This document shows positions 46,163-55,840 of a stretch of 64,000 nucleotides of DNA, piece after piece. The notes under the pieces are model-generated. The model had not been told where the DNA came from. It saw only the letters and a list, made by a program, of their open reading frames with translations, and ran no database searches. The DNA is taken from positions 62,001 through 126,000 of the forward strand of contig JAZKEF010000019.1 in assembly GCA_040387195.1 (NCBI GenBank). The letters are read 5' to 3'. Source of the DNA: UKL13-3 sp040387195. Its GTDB lineage: Bacteria; Bacteroidota; Bacteroidia; UKL13-3. Every line of letters begins with the position of its first letter. Within the stretch, counting starts at the first letter, position 1. The translations under genes were made by a program, and so were the position numbers.

Positions 46163-47401
46163 TTAAGCTGCTTTCAGGCTTTTTAAACGGAGTTGGTCAA
46201 TTCTTGCATTGGCAATATTTAATGTTACATGCAATTCATGTACATTGTTTGTAGACGGCATATCATACATATAATCCATCATTACCGCCTCACAAATACT
46301 TCTTAGTCCACGTGCCCCCAGTTTAAACTCGAATGCTTTCTCAACAATCAAATCAATTACATCATCATCAATGGTGAGTGCTATTCCTTCCATCTCAAAC
46401 AACTTAATGTATTGTTTCATCAATGCATTTTTAGGTTGTGTTAAAATGTTTTTCAAGGCTCCCCTATCCAGTGGATTCAGGTGACACAAAACCGGCATAC
46501 GACCAATGATTTCTGGGATCAGGCCAAATGTACGTAAATCAGCAGGTGAAATATACTGCAGGAAGTTTGCCTCTTCGGATGTATCCACTTCAGGCCCCAT
46601 TGAGGTGAAACCAATTGCCTGCGTCTGCAACCTGCGGGCAATAATCTTATCAATACCTTCAAAAGCACCACCGCAGATAAAAAGAATATTTTCTGTATTC
46701 AGCTGAATCATCTTTTGCTCCGGATGTTTACGCCCACCCTGAGGCGGAACATTGGCAATGGTACCTTCCAGAATTTTAAGCAATGCCTGTTGCACTCCTT
46801 CCCCGCTCACATCACGTGTAATGCTTGGGTTATCACTTTTACGTGAGATTTTATCAATCTCATCCACGTATACAATTCCGCGTTCCGCAGCTGCAACATC
46901 ATAATTAGCCGCCTGCAATAAGCGTGATAAAATGCTCTCCACATCTTCTCCAACGTAACCTGCTTCGGTAAGTACAGTAGCATCGGCAATGCAGAAAGGG
47001 ACGTTCAATATTTTAGCCAGGGTTTTAGCCAATAGTGTTTTTCCTGTACCGGTTTCTCCCACCATCAGGATATTTGACTTCTCCAGCTCTACTTCATTCT
47101 TTTCCGCTTTGTGGCGCAACCGTTTGAAATGATTGTATACCGCCACCGCCAGTACTTTTTTGGCTTCATCCTGCCCAATCACATATTCGTCCAGGTGTTC
47201 CTTAATCTCTATCGGTTTCAGGAGCTTCAATTCGGGTTGCTGCGATTTAGATTCTTTTTTCAGATCTTCATGCACCAACTTGAACGCCTGGTCTACGCAT
47301 TGATCGCAGATGTAAGCAGATATCCCCGAAATCAAAAATTCGGTTTCCGCTTTGTTTCTGCCACAAAACGAACAAGTATCATCATTAACCTTCTTAGCCA
47401 T
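46163..47401 (-). CDS. clpX: ATP-dependent protease ATPase subunit ClpX
   Basis: ClpX unfolds tagged proteins and threads them into ClpP. The zinc-binding domain has Cys10, Cys13, Cys32 and Cys35 (CSFCGRN, ICDQC). Walker A is GETGTGKT (115-122), Walker B is IVYVDEIDKI, the pore loop GYVGEDVESIL is present, and the sensor-2 Arg is in GARGLRSI. The length of 412 residues is normal. It overlaps clpP by one base, so the two are translationally coupled. Confidence 0.99.
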   Translation of the reverse strand: MAKKVNDDTCSFCGRNKAETEFLISGISAYICDQCVDQAFKLVHEDLKKESKSQQPELKLLKPIEIKEHLDEYVIGQDEAKKVLAVAVYNHFKRLRHKAEKNEVELEKSNILMVGETGTGKTLLAKTLAKILNVPFCIADATVLTEAGYVGEDVESILSRLLQAANYDVAAAERGIVYVDEIDKISRKSDNPSITRDVSGEGVQQALLKILEGTIANVPPQGGRKHPEQKMIQLNTENILFICGGAFEGIDKIIARRLQTQAIGFTSMGPEVDTSEEANFLQYISPADLRTFGLIPEIIGRMPVLCHLNPLDRGALKNILTQPKNALMKQYIKLFEMEGIALTIDDDVIDLIVEKAFEFKLGARGLRSICEAVMMDYMYDMPSTNNVHELHVTLNIANARIDQLRLKSLKAA

Positions 47402-48090
47402 TATTTTTTCTCTGTAGGTTTGTTTTTAATTAATACATCATCAATCATTCCATAGGCCTTTGCCTCATCCGCAATCATCCAGTAATCGCGGTCACTATCG
47501 GCCTGAACCTTATCAAAAGGCTGACCAGAGTGGGTTGAAATGATATCGTATAGTTCCTTCTTTAACTTTTGAATCTCGCGAGCAGTGATTTCAATATCGG
47601 AAGCTTGCCCTTGTGCACCTCCTAAAGGCTGGTGAATCATTACACGTGCGTGTCGCAAAGCGGTACGTTTTCCAGCAGCTCCCGCGCACAATAATACGGC
47701 ACCCATAGATGCTGCAAGACCTGTACAAATGGTAGCAACATCGGGGTTCACCCATTGCATTGTATCATAAATTCCCAAACCGGCATATACTGAGCCTCCC
47801 GGGGAATTGATATACATCTGAATATCCCTGCGTGCATCTTGTGAATCCAAAAACAGCAACTGGGCCTGAATGATATTGGCGACATAATCATCAATCGGCA
47901 TTCCCAAAAAGATAATACGATCGGCCATCAAACGAGAGAATACGTCAATCTCTCTAAAGTTCATCGGGCGTTCTTCGATAACCGTGCGGGTCATGCTTTC
48001 TACCGAACTTTCAATAAATGTATCAACCTTCATGCTGCTTATACCATGGTGCTTAACAGCGTATTTTCTGAATTCTTTTCCGTCAATCAT
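47401..48090 (-). CDS. clpP: ATP-dependent Clp protease proteolytic subunit
   Basis: ClpP is the serine protease chamber. Ser128 is in GLAASMG and His153 in MIHQPLGG; the Asp of the triad is probably in the DSDRDYWM segment. At 229 residues the protein is a little longer than the E. coli form, with an N-terminal extension of about 20-30 residues. It is driven by the consensus promoter at 48110-48139 and precedes clpX in one operon. Confidence 0.98.
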   Translation of the reverse strand: MIDGKEFRKYAVKHHGISSMKVDTFIESSVESMTRTVIEERPMNFREIDVFSRLMADRIIFLGMPIDDYVANIIQAQLLFLDSQDARRDIQMYINSPGGSVYAGLGIYDTMQWVNPDVATICTGLAASMGAVLLCAGAAGKRTALRHARVMIHQPLGGAQGQASDIEITAREIQKLKKELYDIISTHSGQPFDKVQADSDRDYWMIADEAKAYGMIDDVLIKNKPTEKK

Positions 48091-48109
48091 ATTGTATGTT
48101 GTGTTTAGT

Positions 48110-48139
48110 CAAAAATAGTAAATGCTCGGAAAGCGTCAA
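48110..48139 (-). promoter_or_regulatory. Promoter of clpP-clpX
   Basis: On the minus strand TTG, 19 bp, TATTTTTG: an exact fit to the Bacteroidota consensus. The start is predicted near 48104, leaving a leader of about 14 nt. Confidence 0.75.
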
Positions 48140-48212
48140 TAGTTTTGCCAAAAAGAAATATTATGACAGATATGCTGTAATGGCAATGATTTCCTGTCAT
48201 GGAAAGGACAAA

Positions 48213-48242
48213 AAAAAACCTCAACCGAGGTTGAGGTTTTTT
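48213..48242 (-). terminator. Terminator of the gld operon
   Basis: AAAAAACCTCAACC and GGTTGAGGTTTTTT form a perfect 14-bp stem with a two-base centre and T runs on both sides. It starts 7 bp after the gldN stop and lies upstream of the clpP promoter. Confidence 0.88.
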
Positions 48243-48249
48243 CAGATTC

Positions 48250-49098
48250 TTAATATTCCCAGAGATCGTGCTCTTTTTCGAACAGATCGTTTTTGATTCG
48301 CTCTGATTCCAACATGGCAGCAACCTTGTTATCTTTAAACTCTTCGTAATCTTTAATACGGTTGTCGTATTGATTGGCTTCCTTGGTAATGTAGCTGCTG
48401 AATAACCGCTGTTCGAACCAGTCGTCAAACGTTACACGGGCTGCATCATTTTGCCTGTTAAATACTTCCATGTTCACCGTAATATCACGTAAATCATTCC
48501 TGTCAGCATCTTCAGGTGATTTATGGTATTTTAATACACATAAATCCTGCTCTCCCAATTCTAATCCACCCACTTTTGGGCTGAACTGAGGTGCGATAGC
48601 AATGATCCTTACATACATTCTGGACTCCTTTTTGTCAAAAATCCAATCTTCCAATACGCGGTATTTTTTGATTTTATCTTCCGGACGGAACTGAGATGGA
48701 ATGGTATCCAATCGGGTGATAGTAGGGTCTTCAGGATCAATCGGTGTTTCTACATAGTCTGTATCCGTACCTTTTCCCAAAAACTCTTCAATTGTCATTA
48801 CGGATCTTAGAGAGTCATCTACATATGGAATTAATTTACCCTCTTTAACAGCGTTATACAATACAAGGCTCAATGGATTTTTAGGCCATTGCATACATTG
48901 GTTTTGCTTTTCGCGTACATCAATAATACGGGTAACACGTTTTGCCCAAAACACATCCGCTTCACGCAGGTATGGCCATGGAACTACTTTCCGTTCCTGA
49001 ACAGCCTGACGGGTATAGATGAAGTCATCATATACTCCCTGAGCTTTGACGTTGCTTAGGCAACAGATGGTTATGATAGCAAAAAATATCTTTTTCAT
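48250..49098 (-). CDS. gldN: Gliding motility/T9SS protein GldN (PorN)
   Basis: GldN is a periplasmic partner of the GldK ring in the T9SS. The signal peptide is MKKIFFAIITICCLSNVKAQ, and the mature region begins GVYDDFIYTRQAVQERKVVPWP with the family-typical PYLREADVFWAKRV. The length of 282 residues is normal. It is the last gene of gldKLMN and ends at a strong terminator. Its start follows the gldM stop by 7 bp. Confidence 0.96.
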   Translation of the reverse strand: MKKIFFAIITICCLSNVKAQGVYDDFIYTRQAVQERKVVPWPYLREADVFWAKRVTRIIDVREKQNQCMQWPKNPLSLVLYNAVKEGKLIPYVDDSLRSVMTIEEFLGKGTDTDYVETPIDPEDPTITRLDTIPSQFRPEDKIKKYRVLEDWIFDKKESRMYVRIIAIAPQFSPKVGGLELGEQDLCVLKYHKSPEDADRNDLRDITVNMEVFNRQNDAARVTFDDWFEQRLFSSYITKEANQYDNRIKDYEEFKDNKVAAMLESERIKNDLFEKEHDLWEY

Positions 49099-49105
49099 TG
49101 TTTGG

Positions 49106-50659
49106 TTACTTAACTTCTAACGATAATGAAGCAGGAATTACAACTCCACCTGCAGGTCCGTTAGCTTTTACCTGCAATAAAGTAATACGATCTCCCATTC
49201 TTACATTGGCCAATACGGCTCTGATTTCAGGAGATACCGTTTGTGATGTTCCTTTGTATGCACGTCCATCTCCTTTTTTAGGTTGGTATACAATGGTATA
49301 TTCAAATGGAGTGAACTTCACCCCTTCAAACGCAAAATCTTTCAGGTTGGCAAATACAAAAGCCGCTGATTTCAACACCCCTGCCGATACCGGACCACTT
49401 TGCTCGATAGAACCCAACATTGGCATTGGTTTAGGAATCGGACGTACACGGTATTTTTGAATGCCCATCTTTTTCACTGAACCTTTGGGATCTTTCACCG
49501 AAGCTGTAATTTCTACCTCTTTTGCAGTACCCGTTACTCTCAACAAGTATGTTCCGGCTTGTTTATCTTTTGATAATGTTCCACCTGCACTGCAAGCTAC
49601 CTGAACCTGATTAGCAGAATAACCCGGAACCGATACCGAAATTGGGTTATCCAATCCGATGTACACTACGTTCATTTTGGTAGCTGAAATAACAGCCAAA
49701 GGTTTTAATGCAGTGAAGCTTGACTTAAATGGATAGGTTTCAATTTTACCGCCTGAGCGTTTGGTTGTAATCACACCACTGTATTCAATCTCCCCTTCGC
49801 GGGAAGGATTCACGGTGTATTTACCAACACCGTTTTCTACTTTTACTGTTGCACCACCAACTTTGATATCAGCTTCCTGACGGGTTGACGCTGCAAGGAA
49901 GATATCAGCTGAATATTCGCTTCCGATGGTAATGTATGTTCCGTTGTTCGGAATAACTTTAGCCTCAAAGTTTGATACGATTACGATATCATCTGTTAAT
50001 CCGGCTTTCAAAATATCCAGAACCTGTGATTCTGTATTTTTGATATCATTTACTGTTTTAGACAGCAATGCAACAACCGCTGCCAAAGGAGTGTGTTCAA
50101 ACATTTCTGATTGCCATGTTTGGGTAGATCCCTTTTCTGTCTGTGTAGTCAAATCACTTTTAACCAAACCTTGTTTATCCTTTGGTAATACCCCGATAAG
50201 TTTGTCACGTGTTTCTTCGATTTTCTTACGCAAAGCCTCGCCATTTGCTCCTCCATCCTTTACGATTAAGTAGTTGGCATGCATTTCGATATTATCCGGT
50301 CTAAGCAATTCTTCATCGGCTATTCCTTCTTTACGACCATCGGCCTGTGCTATCAACAAATCTTTTAATTCAGTAACATATTTGGATGCATCATCTGCAA
50401 TTTTTTGAACTTGCAAAGCTTTATTGTGAATATCCGTTCCGATTGCATCACCAGGGTTTTTCTCATGGTATGATGAAATGGCTTTTAAGCTATTCATATT
50501 CTTTTGGTCTACATTCACACCCGCCTTATCCATACTCACTTCCACCATGTGGAATGCTTTCAAGATCTCAGCGGATACGTTCAAAGCGAGCATTGCTGTT
50601 AACACGAGGTACATCATGTTAATCATCTTCTGCCTTGGACTTATATTTCCTCCTGCCAT
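49106..50659 (-). CDS. gldM: Gliding motility/T9SS protein GldM (PorM)
   Basis: GldM is the periplasm-spanning shaft of the T9SS motor. The N-terminus MAGGNISPRQKMINMMYLVL is followed by a single membrane helix (about 12-35) and by the D1-D4 domains (about 40-517), including the conserved VVYIGLDNPISVSVPG. The length of 517 residues is typical. It forms the proton-driven motor with GldL, the preceding gene. Confidence 0.97.
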   Translation of the reverse strand: MAGGNISPRQKMINMMYLVLTAMLALNVSAEILKAFHMVEVSMDKAGVNVDQKNMNSLKAISSYHEKNPGDAIGTDIHNKALQVQKIADDASKYVTELKDLLIAQADGRKEGIADEELLRPDNIEMHANYLIVKDGGANGEALRKKIEETRDKLIGVLPKDKQGLVKSDLTTQTEKGSTQTWQSEMFEHTPLAAVVALLSKTVNDIKNTESQVLDILKAGLTDDIVIVSNFEAKVIPNNGTYITIGSEYSADIFLAASTRQEADIKVGGATVKVENGVGKYTVNPSREGEIEYSGVITTKRSGGKIETYPFKSSFTALKPLAVISATKMNVVYIGLDNPISVSVPGYSANQVQVACSAGGTLSKDKQAGTYLLRVTGTAKEVEITASVKDPKGSVKKMGIQKYRVRPIPKPMPMLGSIEQSGPVSAGVLKSAAFVFANLKDFAFEGVKFTPFEYTIVYQPKKGDGRAYKGTSQTVSPEIRAVLANVRMGDRITLLQVKANGPAGGVVIPASLSLEVK

Positions 50660-50712
50660 TTTGTGTTATTCTTTATATTTAAGTGAAAAATCTGTTCCCG
50701 AAAGTGTATGAA

Positions 50713-51516
50713 TTAGTTGCTTGTACGATTAACGTTCATAGCAGCAAGCATGTTACCGTAAACGTTATTCAATGCTGTAAGGTTACCAGACAATTTACCG
50801 ATTTCGTTTTTGAACGTATCAGCTTCTTTTTGTGAATCAGCTAAGCTGTTTACCACTTTAGAAAGGTTACCCACAAATTCGTTGATTGATTTCAGGTGGT
50901 TGTTTGACTCAGCAATTTCCAACTCATAAACTGAGTTCAATGAAGCTAAGTTTTTAGTCATTTTCTCAACCTGAACTCCGTATTCTTTCGAACCTTCCGA
51001 AGCACTAACCATAGAACCCATAGCTTCTACAGCCTGATTGTATGAGCTGTTCAATCCCAATACTGACTTAGATGCTGTTTGTACGTTTTTAGCATACTCA
51101 TCTGTAGCAACTGCAGCTGAAGAAAGATCTTTTAGATTATTTACGTTATCGCTTAATGATTTTAAACCATTACCTAAACTTCCGATTAACTCAGGACCAA
51201 CTTTTGCTTCTTCCAGCATTTTATCCAATTGCTGAGAAACGGTTCCTTGGCCTTTTGATTTTTTGCTTGATTCTGATTCGATACCTGCAAATTCAGGATA
51301 AACCAATGACCAATCGTATTCTTTATGTGGTGGTTCGAAAGCTGAGATAACAAAGATGATTACCTCTGTACCCATACCTAAAATCAACATTGGATCCGCA
51401 CCCGGCCAGTGTTTAATCTTGAAGAGTGCTCCAAGAATTACGACTGCCGCACCGATACCATAAACTTTCGCCATGAAGTTTTTAAACCCTTTGCTTTCAA
51501 AAATGCTCTGTTTCAT
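50713..51516 (-). CDS. gldL: Gliding motility/T9SS protein GldL (PorL)
   Basis: GldL is the inner-membrane stator-like subunit of the motor. Two membrane helices are at about 17-32 (YGIGAAVVILGALFKI) and 41-58, with HWPGADPMLI between them, and an EPPHKEYDW segment follows. The rest is a cytoplasmic coiled coil rich in Ser, Asn and Lys. The length of 267 residues is usual. A Glu in the second helix (GTEVIIFV) is the candidate proton-binding residue. Confidence 0.97.
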   Translation of the reverse strand: MKQSIFESKGFKNFMAKVYGIGAAVVILGALFKIKHWPGADPMLILGMGTEVIIFVISAFEPPHKEYDWSLVYPEFAGIESESSKKSKGQGTVSQQLDKMLEEAKVGPELIGSLGNGLKSLSDNVNNLKDLSSAAVATDEYAKNVQTASKSVLGLNSSYNQAVEAMGSMVSASEGSKEYGVQVEKMTKNLASLNSVYELEIAESNNHLKSINEFVGNLSKVVNSLADSQKEADTFKNEIGKLSGNLTALNNVYGNMLAAMNVNRTSN

Positions 51517-51600
51517 CTTAATGTTAGATTTTAATTTTTTAGTTAGTTAAATTGATTGTATTGTAAAAAGGTAAGCACGCCAGTGAGTAGGTGCTGTAGG

Positions 51601-52887
51601 TTAGTTTTTATCTCTGTTGGAGCGGCCGATATAACTCATTACGCAACGGAATCCGGTGTAAGAGTTTGCGCTATCCTGGTATTCGTAAGTTCTGGTACCG
51701 CAGTTAATAAAGTGTGCGATATCTTTCCATGAGCCCCCGCGAATAACTTTACGTTTTAATGTTTCAGGCTCATCAGATTTAGCATCATATTGATAATCAG
51801 GATTCAAATCATGTGAAAACATGTTGCCTGATTCTGCATAAGCAGAAATGGTCCACTCAGCTACATTACCTGCCATGTCATATAAACCGAAGTCGTTCGG
51901 GAAATAAGAAGATACTTTTACAGGATACAAACCACCATCCTGCATGTAATCACCACGCATTGGTTTGAAGTTGGCAAGTGAACATCCTTTTGCATTTTTT
52001 ACATAAGGACCACCCCATGGGTACATATTTTGATCTCTGCCTCCACGGGAAGCATATTCCCACTCGTACTCAGTTGGTAAGCGGAAGTCGGTTACAGTAC
52101 TTTCTTCCAGATCATTATAGAATGAGTTCAGGTAAATGGTTCTCCAGCGACAAAATGCTTTTGCCTGATTCCAGTTCACCCCTACTACCGGATAATCATC
52201 ATATTTCGGATGCCAGAAGTATACCTGTGTCATTGGCTCATTGTATGAATACGTGTAATCACGCATGAACACCAATGTATCAGGATAAATTTTCTCTTCT
52301 ACTACTGATTTATATTTACTTCTGTTGGTCTCATAACCCGGTTTTCTGTGTAAACGGGCTGCAGAGCGCAGGTCAATACTTTCGTATTTGTAGATTAACT
52401 TTCTTACGTCAATCTGCTTCATTCTGTAGTATGTTTCTTCCTGATTGTAATACAATTCCTTGATTGCATCATTTGATGCTACATCCTCAGGCAATATTTT
52501 TGCTTCATAATTCAGGAAATGTTCTCCTGTTTCATCATCCGTAAACCAGTATGCTTCGGCATTTTGCTCTCCCAAACGCTCTCTAATCATTGAATCGAGA
52601 ACAGCTTGTACAAACTGGCGATACTCATTATTCGTAATTTCTGTCTCGTCCATATAAAATGCCACGATGGACACTTGTTTGTTGGGGGAAACCTGAGCCA
52701 TCGGAACGTCCTGCTCATTTCCTCCAATATGGATGGACCCTGTTGGCACATATACTGTACCGTAAGGTTGCGGGTGAAACCACTGCGGGCGTCCAAGAAC
52801 ACCGGTCAATTCACCTTTATCTCCTGTTGAACAAGCCACAATTGAACCTGCTACTAGGAAGAGTAATATCAAACGAATACTTTTCAT
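51601..52887 (-). CDS. gldK: Gliding motility/T9SS lipoprotein GldK (PorK)
   Basis: GldK is a lipoprotein of the outer-membrane ring. The lipobox ends in GSIVAC with Cys19. The mature protein has the sulfatase-modifying-factor (SUMF1) fold, including GSIHIGGNEQDVPMAQVSPN, GVNWNQAKAFCRWR, LPTEYEWEYASRGG and IRGGSWKD. The length is 428 residues. It is the first gene of the gldKLMN unit, with a consensus promoter 32-61 bp upstream of its start. Confidence 0.97.
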   Translation of the reverse strand: MKSIRLILLFLVAGSIVACSTGDKGELTGVLGRPQWFHPQPYGTVYVPTGSIHIGGNEQDVPMAQVSPNKQVSIVAFYMDETEITNNEYRQFVQAVLDSMIRERLGEQNAEAYWFTDDETGEHFLNYEAKILPEDVASNDAIKELYYNQEETYYRMKQIDVRKLIYKYESIDLRSAARLHRKPGYETNRSKYKSVVEEKIYPDTLVFMRDYTYSYNEPMTQVYFWHPKYDDYPVVGVNWNQAKAFCRWRTIYLNSFYNDLEESTVTDFRLPTEYEWEYASRGGRDQNMYPWGGPYVKNAKGCSLANFKPMRGDYMQDGGLYPVKVSSYFPNDFGLYDMAGNVAEWTISAYAESGNMFSHDLNPDYQYDAKSDEPETLKRKVIRGGSWKDIAHFINCGTRTYEYQDSANSYTGFRCVMSYIGRSNRDKN

Positions 52888-52918
52888 CTTTGTTACTATA
52901 TACTTATATTAAGTAATG

Positions 52919-52948
52919 CAAATCTATAAAATGTTTTAAACTACGCAA
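52919..52948 (-). promoter_or_regulatory. Promoter of gldKLMN
   Basis: On the minus strand TTG, 19 bp, TAGATTTG: a perfect -7 box at exact spacing. It shows that gldKLMN can be transcribed independently of the porP/sprF gene upstream. Confidence 0.75.
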
Positions 52949-53001
52949 GTTTTTTTACCCTAGACTGATAATGATAACGTTACAGGCTTCGGGTTATTAT
53001 C

Positions 53002-53973
53002 TTACAAGAAACGTGGGGTTAATCTTGGAACAAGCTCCTTTTCAGGTTTAGGGTTAAATTTCGGCATAAAGCAATATTTCAATACAATTTCATGGGAACC
53101 TGTACTGTAACTGATGATATCACTTGTGGTCAAATCATATGAGTACCCCAATTGCAGACTTGATCTTTCTCTTTCGAAAAACCTGTAGCCCACCAGCACT
53201 ACAACCGCATCACCTGTACGGTAACTTAACCCTCCACGGATCTTATTGTTGTACATTACCATTGCATTGATATCGGCCGTGGTTTTAGCCAAATCTGTTT
53301 TTATCAACAAATTGGGTTCAATAGCCAATGACGGGCTTAAGCCGTATGATGCACCTGTCATAAAATAATAGTGCAGTTTCATTGGGTTATTGATGTTTGC
53401 GTACTGCACATTGCCCTGAGTTAAATGGCTTGCAGATGCTCCTGCATAAAAATCATTAAACCTCCAGAGGCTTGGCATGGTATAGTATAAACCGAAATTA
53501 AAATCGGCTGCATACCCTGAAACATCTGATCCCGGAATAAACGGGTCACCGGACTCTAAAGGATTAAGTTTGGTTCCGGCAAGAGACTTTTGCATCACTC
53601 CTGCTCCAACACCGGCTGCCAATACACTTTCGTTTTTGAAATGATACCGGTAGGCCAATGATAACATCGGGTTCACGCTAACCTCAAAACCCAACTGATC
53701 CCTGGTAATGTTTAATCCTGCACCAAATGATTTTCCGATAGGTGCATTAATATTTGCAAGAAAGGTAGTTGGAGAATATCCGGACTTGTCATTTCCGAAA
53801 CCCAGCCATTGCGAACGGTAAAGTCCCGTTGCACAAATTTTGTCCTCACTTCCTGCATATGCAGGGTTGTAAGTAAGCTTGTTTAAGAAAAACTGACTGT
53901 ACTGCGCATCTTGCTGCGCTTTCAAGCCGGCCATTCCTCCAAAGAGTGATAATACGAGTATGAGTTTTTTCAT
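53002..53973 (-). CDS. PorP/SprF-family outer-membrane protein
   Basis: This is a 323-residue protein with signal peptide MKKLILVLSLFGGMAGLKAQ and the mature start QDAQYSQFFLNKLTYNPAYA, the hallmark of PorP/SprF. The remainder is beta-strands of an outer-membrane barrel. PorP is needed for T9SS secretion, and SprF for SprB adhesin export. Position directly upstream of gldK matches the porPKLMN order known from Porphyromonas, so a secretion role is likely; family members are numerous, hence no symbol. Confidence 0.93.
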   Translation of the reverse strand: MKKLILVLSLFGGMAGLKAQQDAQYSQFFLNKLTYNPAYAGSEDKICATGLYRSQWLGFGNDKSGYSPTTFLANINAPIGKSFGAGLNITRDQLGFEVSVNPMLSLAYRYHFKNESVLAAGVGAGVMQKSLAGTKLNPLESGDPFIPGSDVSGYAADFNFGLYYTMPSLWRFNDFYAGASASHLTQGNVQYANINNPMKLHYYFMTGASYGLSPSLAIEPNLLIKTDLAKTTADINAMVMYNNKIRGGLSYRTGDAVVVLVGYRFFERERSSLQLGYSYDLTTSDIISYSTGSHEIVLKYCFMPKFNPKPEKELVPRLTPRFL

Positions 53974-54101
53974 GTAATTGGGTTACAAAAAACAATTGTT
54001 TTATGAATAATACAACTATAATTTTTAATGAGCATTTAATAGTAAAATAACTCAATTAAAAAGCCAAGTTAATGAAAAGAAACTAAAAAAGAAAATTCGT
54101 T

Positions 54102-54863
54102 TTACTTTTTTTCTTTGTTGTGTGCATCGATGAATTTATCGAGTGCCATACTCATGGATGGATAAATAGGCGAAGGAGCTGAAATGTTTACTTTGAGTTT
54201 TGCCTCTGTAATTGCCTTGGCTGTAGTGGCACCAAAGGCTGCAATGAGGGTTGCATTTTGTTTGAACTCCGGGAAATTTTCAAATAATGAACGGATATCG
54301 GCCGGACTGAAAAATACAATGATATCGTAATTTACATGGGTTAGATCCGACAAATCAGATGATACAATACGGTAAATAAGCGCTTCTTTAAAATTGAATT
54401 TGTTCTTTTTCATGAACTTTTCAATCTCCGGTTTGCGCCAATCACTGCATGGAAATAAAAACTTTTCGGTTGGGTGGTTTTTAATTACGTTGAGCAATTC
54501 GGTTTCGGTAGCTTTTCCTGTAAATACCTTGCGCTTGCGTACCTGAATATACTTAGCCAGGTAATTGGCTATACTGTCATTCACACAAAAATATTTGGTT
54601 TCGGGTGGCATCTCTATTTTGAGTTCCCCGCATAACCTGAAAAAATGATCAACCGAGTTGCGTGAGTTTAAAATGATAGCCGTGAACTCAAGAATATTAA
54701 TTTTCTGTGTTTTGAAGTCCTTATAGTGAACCGGAGATACCGTAATAAAGGGACGAAAGTCTACTTTCAAATTATACTTTTTGGCAAGATCGAAGTAGGG
54801 AGACTTGTCGCTTTCCGGTTTCGGCTGTGATATAAGTATACTTTTGATTTTTGCGTTTTTCAA
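54102..54863 (-). CDS. hemD: Uroporphyrinogen-III synthase
   Basis: This enzyme closes and flips ring D in tetrapyrrole synthesis. It has 253 residues with a two-domain layout. It begins at TTG in a TTGA overlap with the DUF4271 stop. The HemD-like stretches are FTAIILNSRNSVDHFF, KYFCVNDSIANYLAKYI and VFFSPADIRSLFENFPEF. HemD is poorly conserved, so the call rests on the overall pattern and on its known position after DUF4271 in Bacteroidota. Confidence 0.88.
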   Translation of the reverse strand: MKNAKIKSILISQPKPESDKSPYFDLAKKYNLKVDFRPFITVSPVHYKDFKTQKINILEFTAIILNSRNSVDHFFRLCGELKIEMPPETKYFCVNDSIANYLAKYIQVRKRKVFTGKATETELLNVIKNHPTEKFLFPCSDWRKPEIEKFMKKNKFNFKEALIYRIVSSDLSDLTHVNYDIIVFFSPADIRSLFENFPEFKQNATLIAAFGATTAKAITEAKLKVNISAPSPIYPSMSMALDKFIDAHNKEKK

Positions 54864-55840
54864 ATTTGAAAGTTGTTTAGAAATTTAACTATTACGAACC
54901 ACGGCACGATTTCCAGCGCGCAAAGATAAATAAATAAATATATTCTTGGAAAACTGAAGAATCTATTGCTCAATAAGGTGATTCGGACAACTCTGTAAAT
55001 TACACTTATAAAAAATACTGCCACTACGGTTTGTGCTATAACTGAGCTCCATATGGCATGATGGTAATAAACTGTGAAGATGATTAAGGGAAAAATAACC
55101 AATGCTAAAAAATTATTCACAGAGATGGTATTGGACACAAAACCGATCCCCAGCTTTTTCATTTTGAGCAAAACACCCAATAATGTATGCATCAAAAACT
55201 TCAATAAATAAATTCCGGTGAGGATGAGCAGTACCAGTAAAAACTGTAAAAAATAATTTGATGTAACTAAAATATTACGTACTTCAAGCTGGTCATTGAT
55301 GAACATTGCAGCAATAAAGAGGTAAATGGCAAACAACTGCAGGATGACAAACCCGAAAAAAGAGCGCTGATCTTCCCATATTTTGTCGCTCAGCTTTAAG
55401 TTAAACACCGAAAGCATGAATACCCTGAAATTATTGGGGTTGGCAATCCTAACAAATGAAATATAGATAAATACAAAAACAATCACCCAAAACTTCCAGG
55501 GTTCATTGTAGCGGTCGCGGATTTTAATTTCCTTTACCGTTGGCAGGTTTCTCCTGGCTTCTGTTTTGGCGTAATAGGTTCCCACAATAAACTGATAGGG
55601 TTTAACCATCATCCGCAACAGGCTATCATTTGCAATACTATCCAACAATCCAAATCCGGAACGTTTGTACATGCGGGTAAACAAACTATCGGCTTTTAAT
55701 GAATCGGCTACATAGCTGGTATCGGTTGAAAACAAGAACGTATCGGGTTGTTGGCGCTGTTGCACGAAAGAAGTATTTTGAGCCACCACTGCAGTACCCC
55801 ATAACACACACAAACCGAAAAGCAATTTACTTATGTTCAT
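54860..55840 (-). CDS. DUF4271 membrane protein
   Basis: This 326-residue protein begins MNISKLLFGLCVLWGTAVVAQ from the ATG at 55840; a TTG at 55843 just before is an alternative. A soluble stretch (about 20-115) is followed by about six hydrophobic helices. The function of the family is unknown. It overlaps the BamA-like gene (1-4 bp) and hemD (4 bp), so the three are tightly coupled. No catalytic motif is recognised. Confidence 0.85.
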   Translation of the reverse strand: MNISKLLFGLCVLWGTAVVAQNTSFVQQRQQPDTFLFSTDTSYVADSLKADSLFTRMYKRSGFGLLDSIANDSLLRMMVKPYQFIVGTYYAKTEARRNLPTVKEIKIRDRYNEPWKFWVIVFVFIYISFVRIANPNNFRVFMLSVFNLKLSDKIWEDQRSFFGFVILQLFAIYLFIAAMFINDQLEVRNILVTSNYFLQFLLVLLILTGIYLLKFLMHTLLGVLLKMKKLGIGFVSNTISVNNFLALVIFPLIIFTVYYHHAIWSSVIAQTVVAVFFISVIYRVVRITLLSNRFFSFPRIYLFIYLCALEIVPWFVIVKFLNNFQI

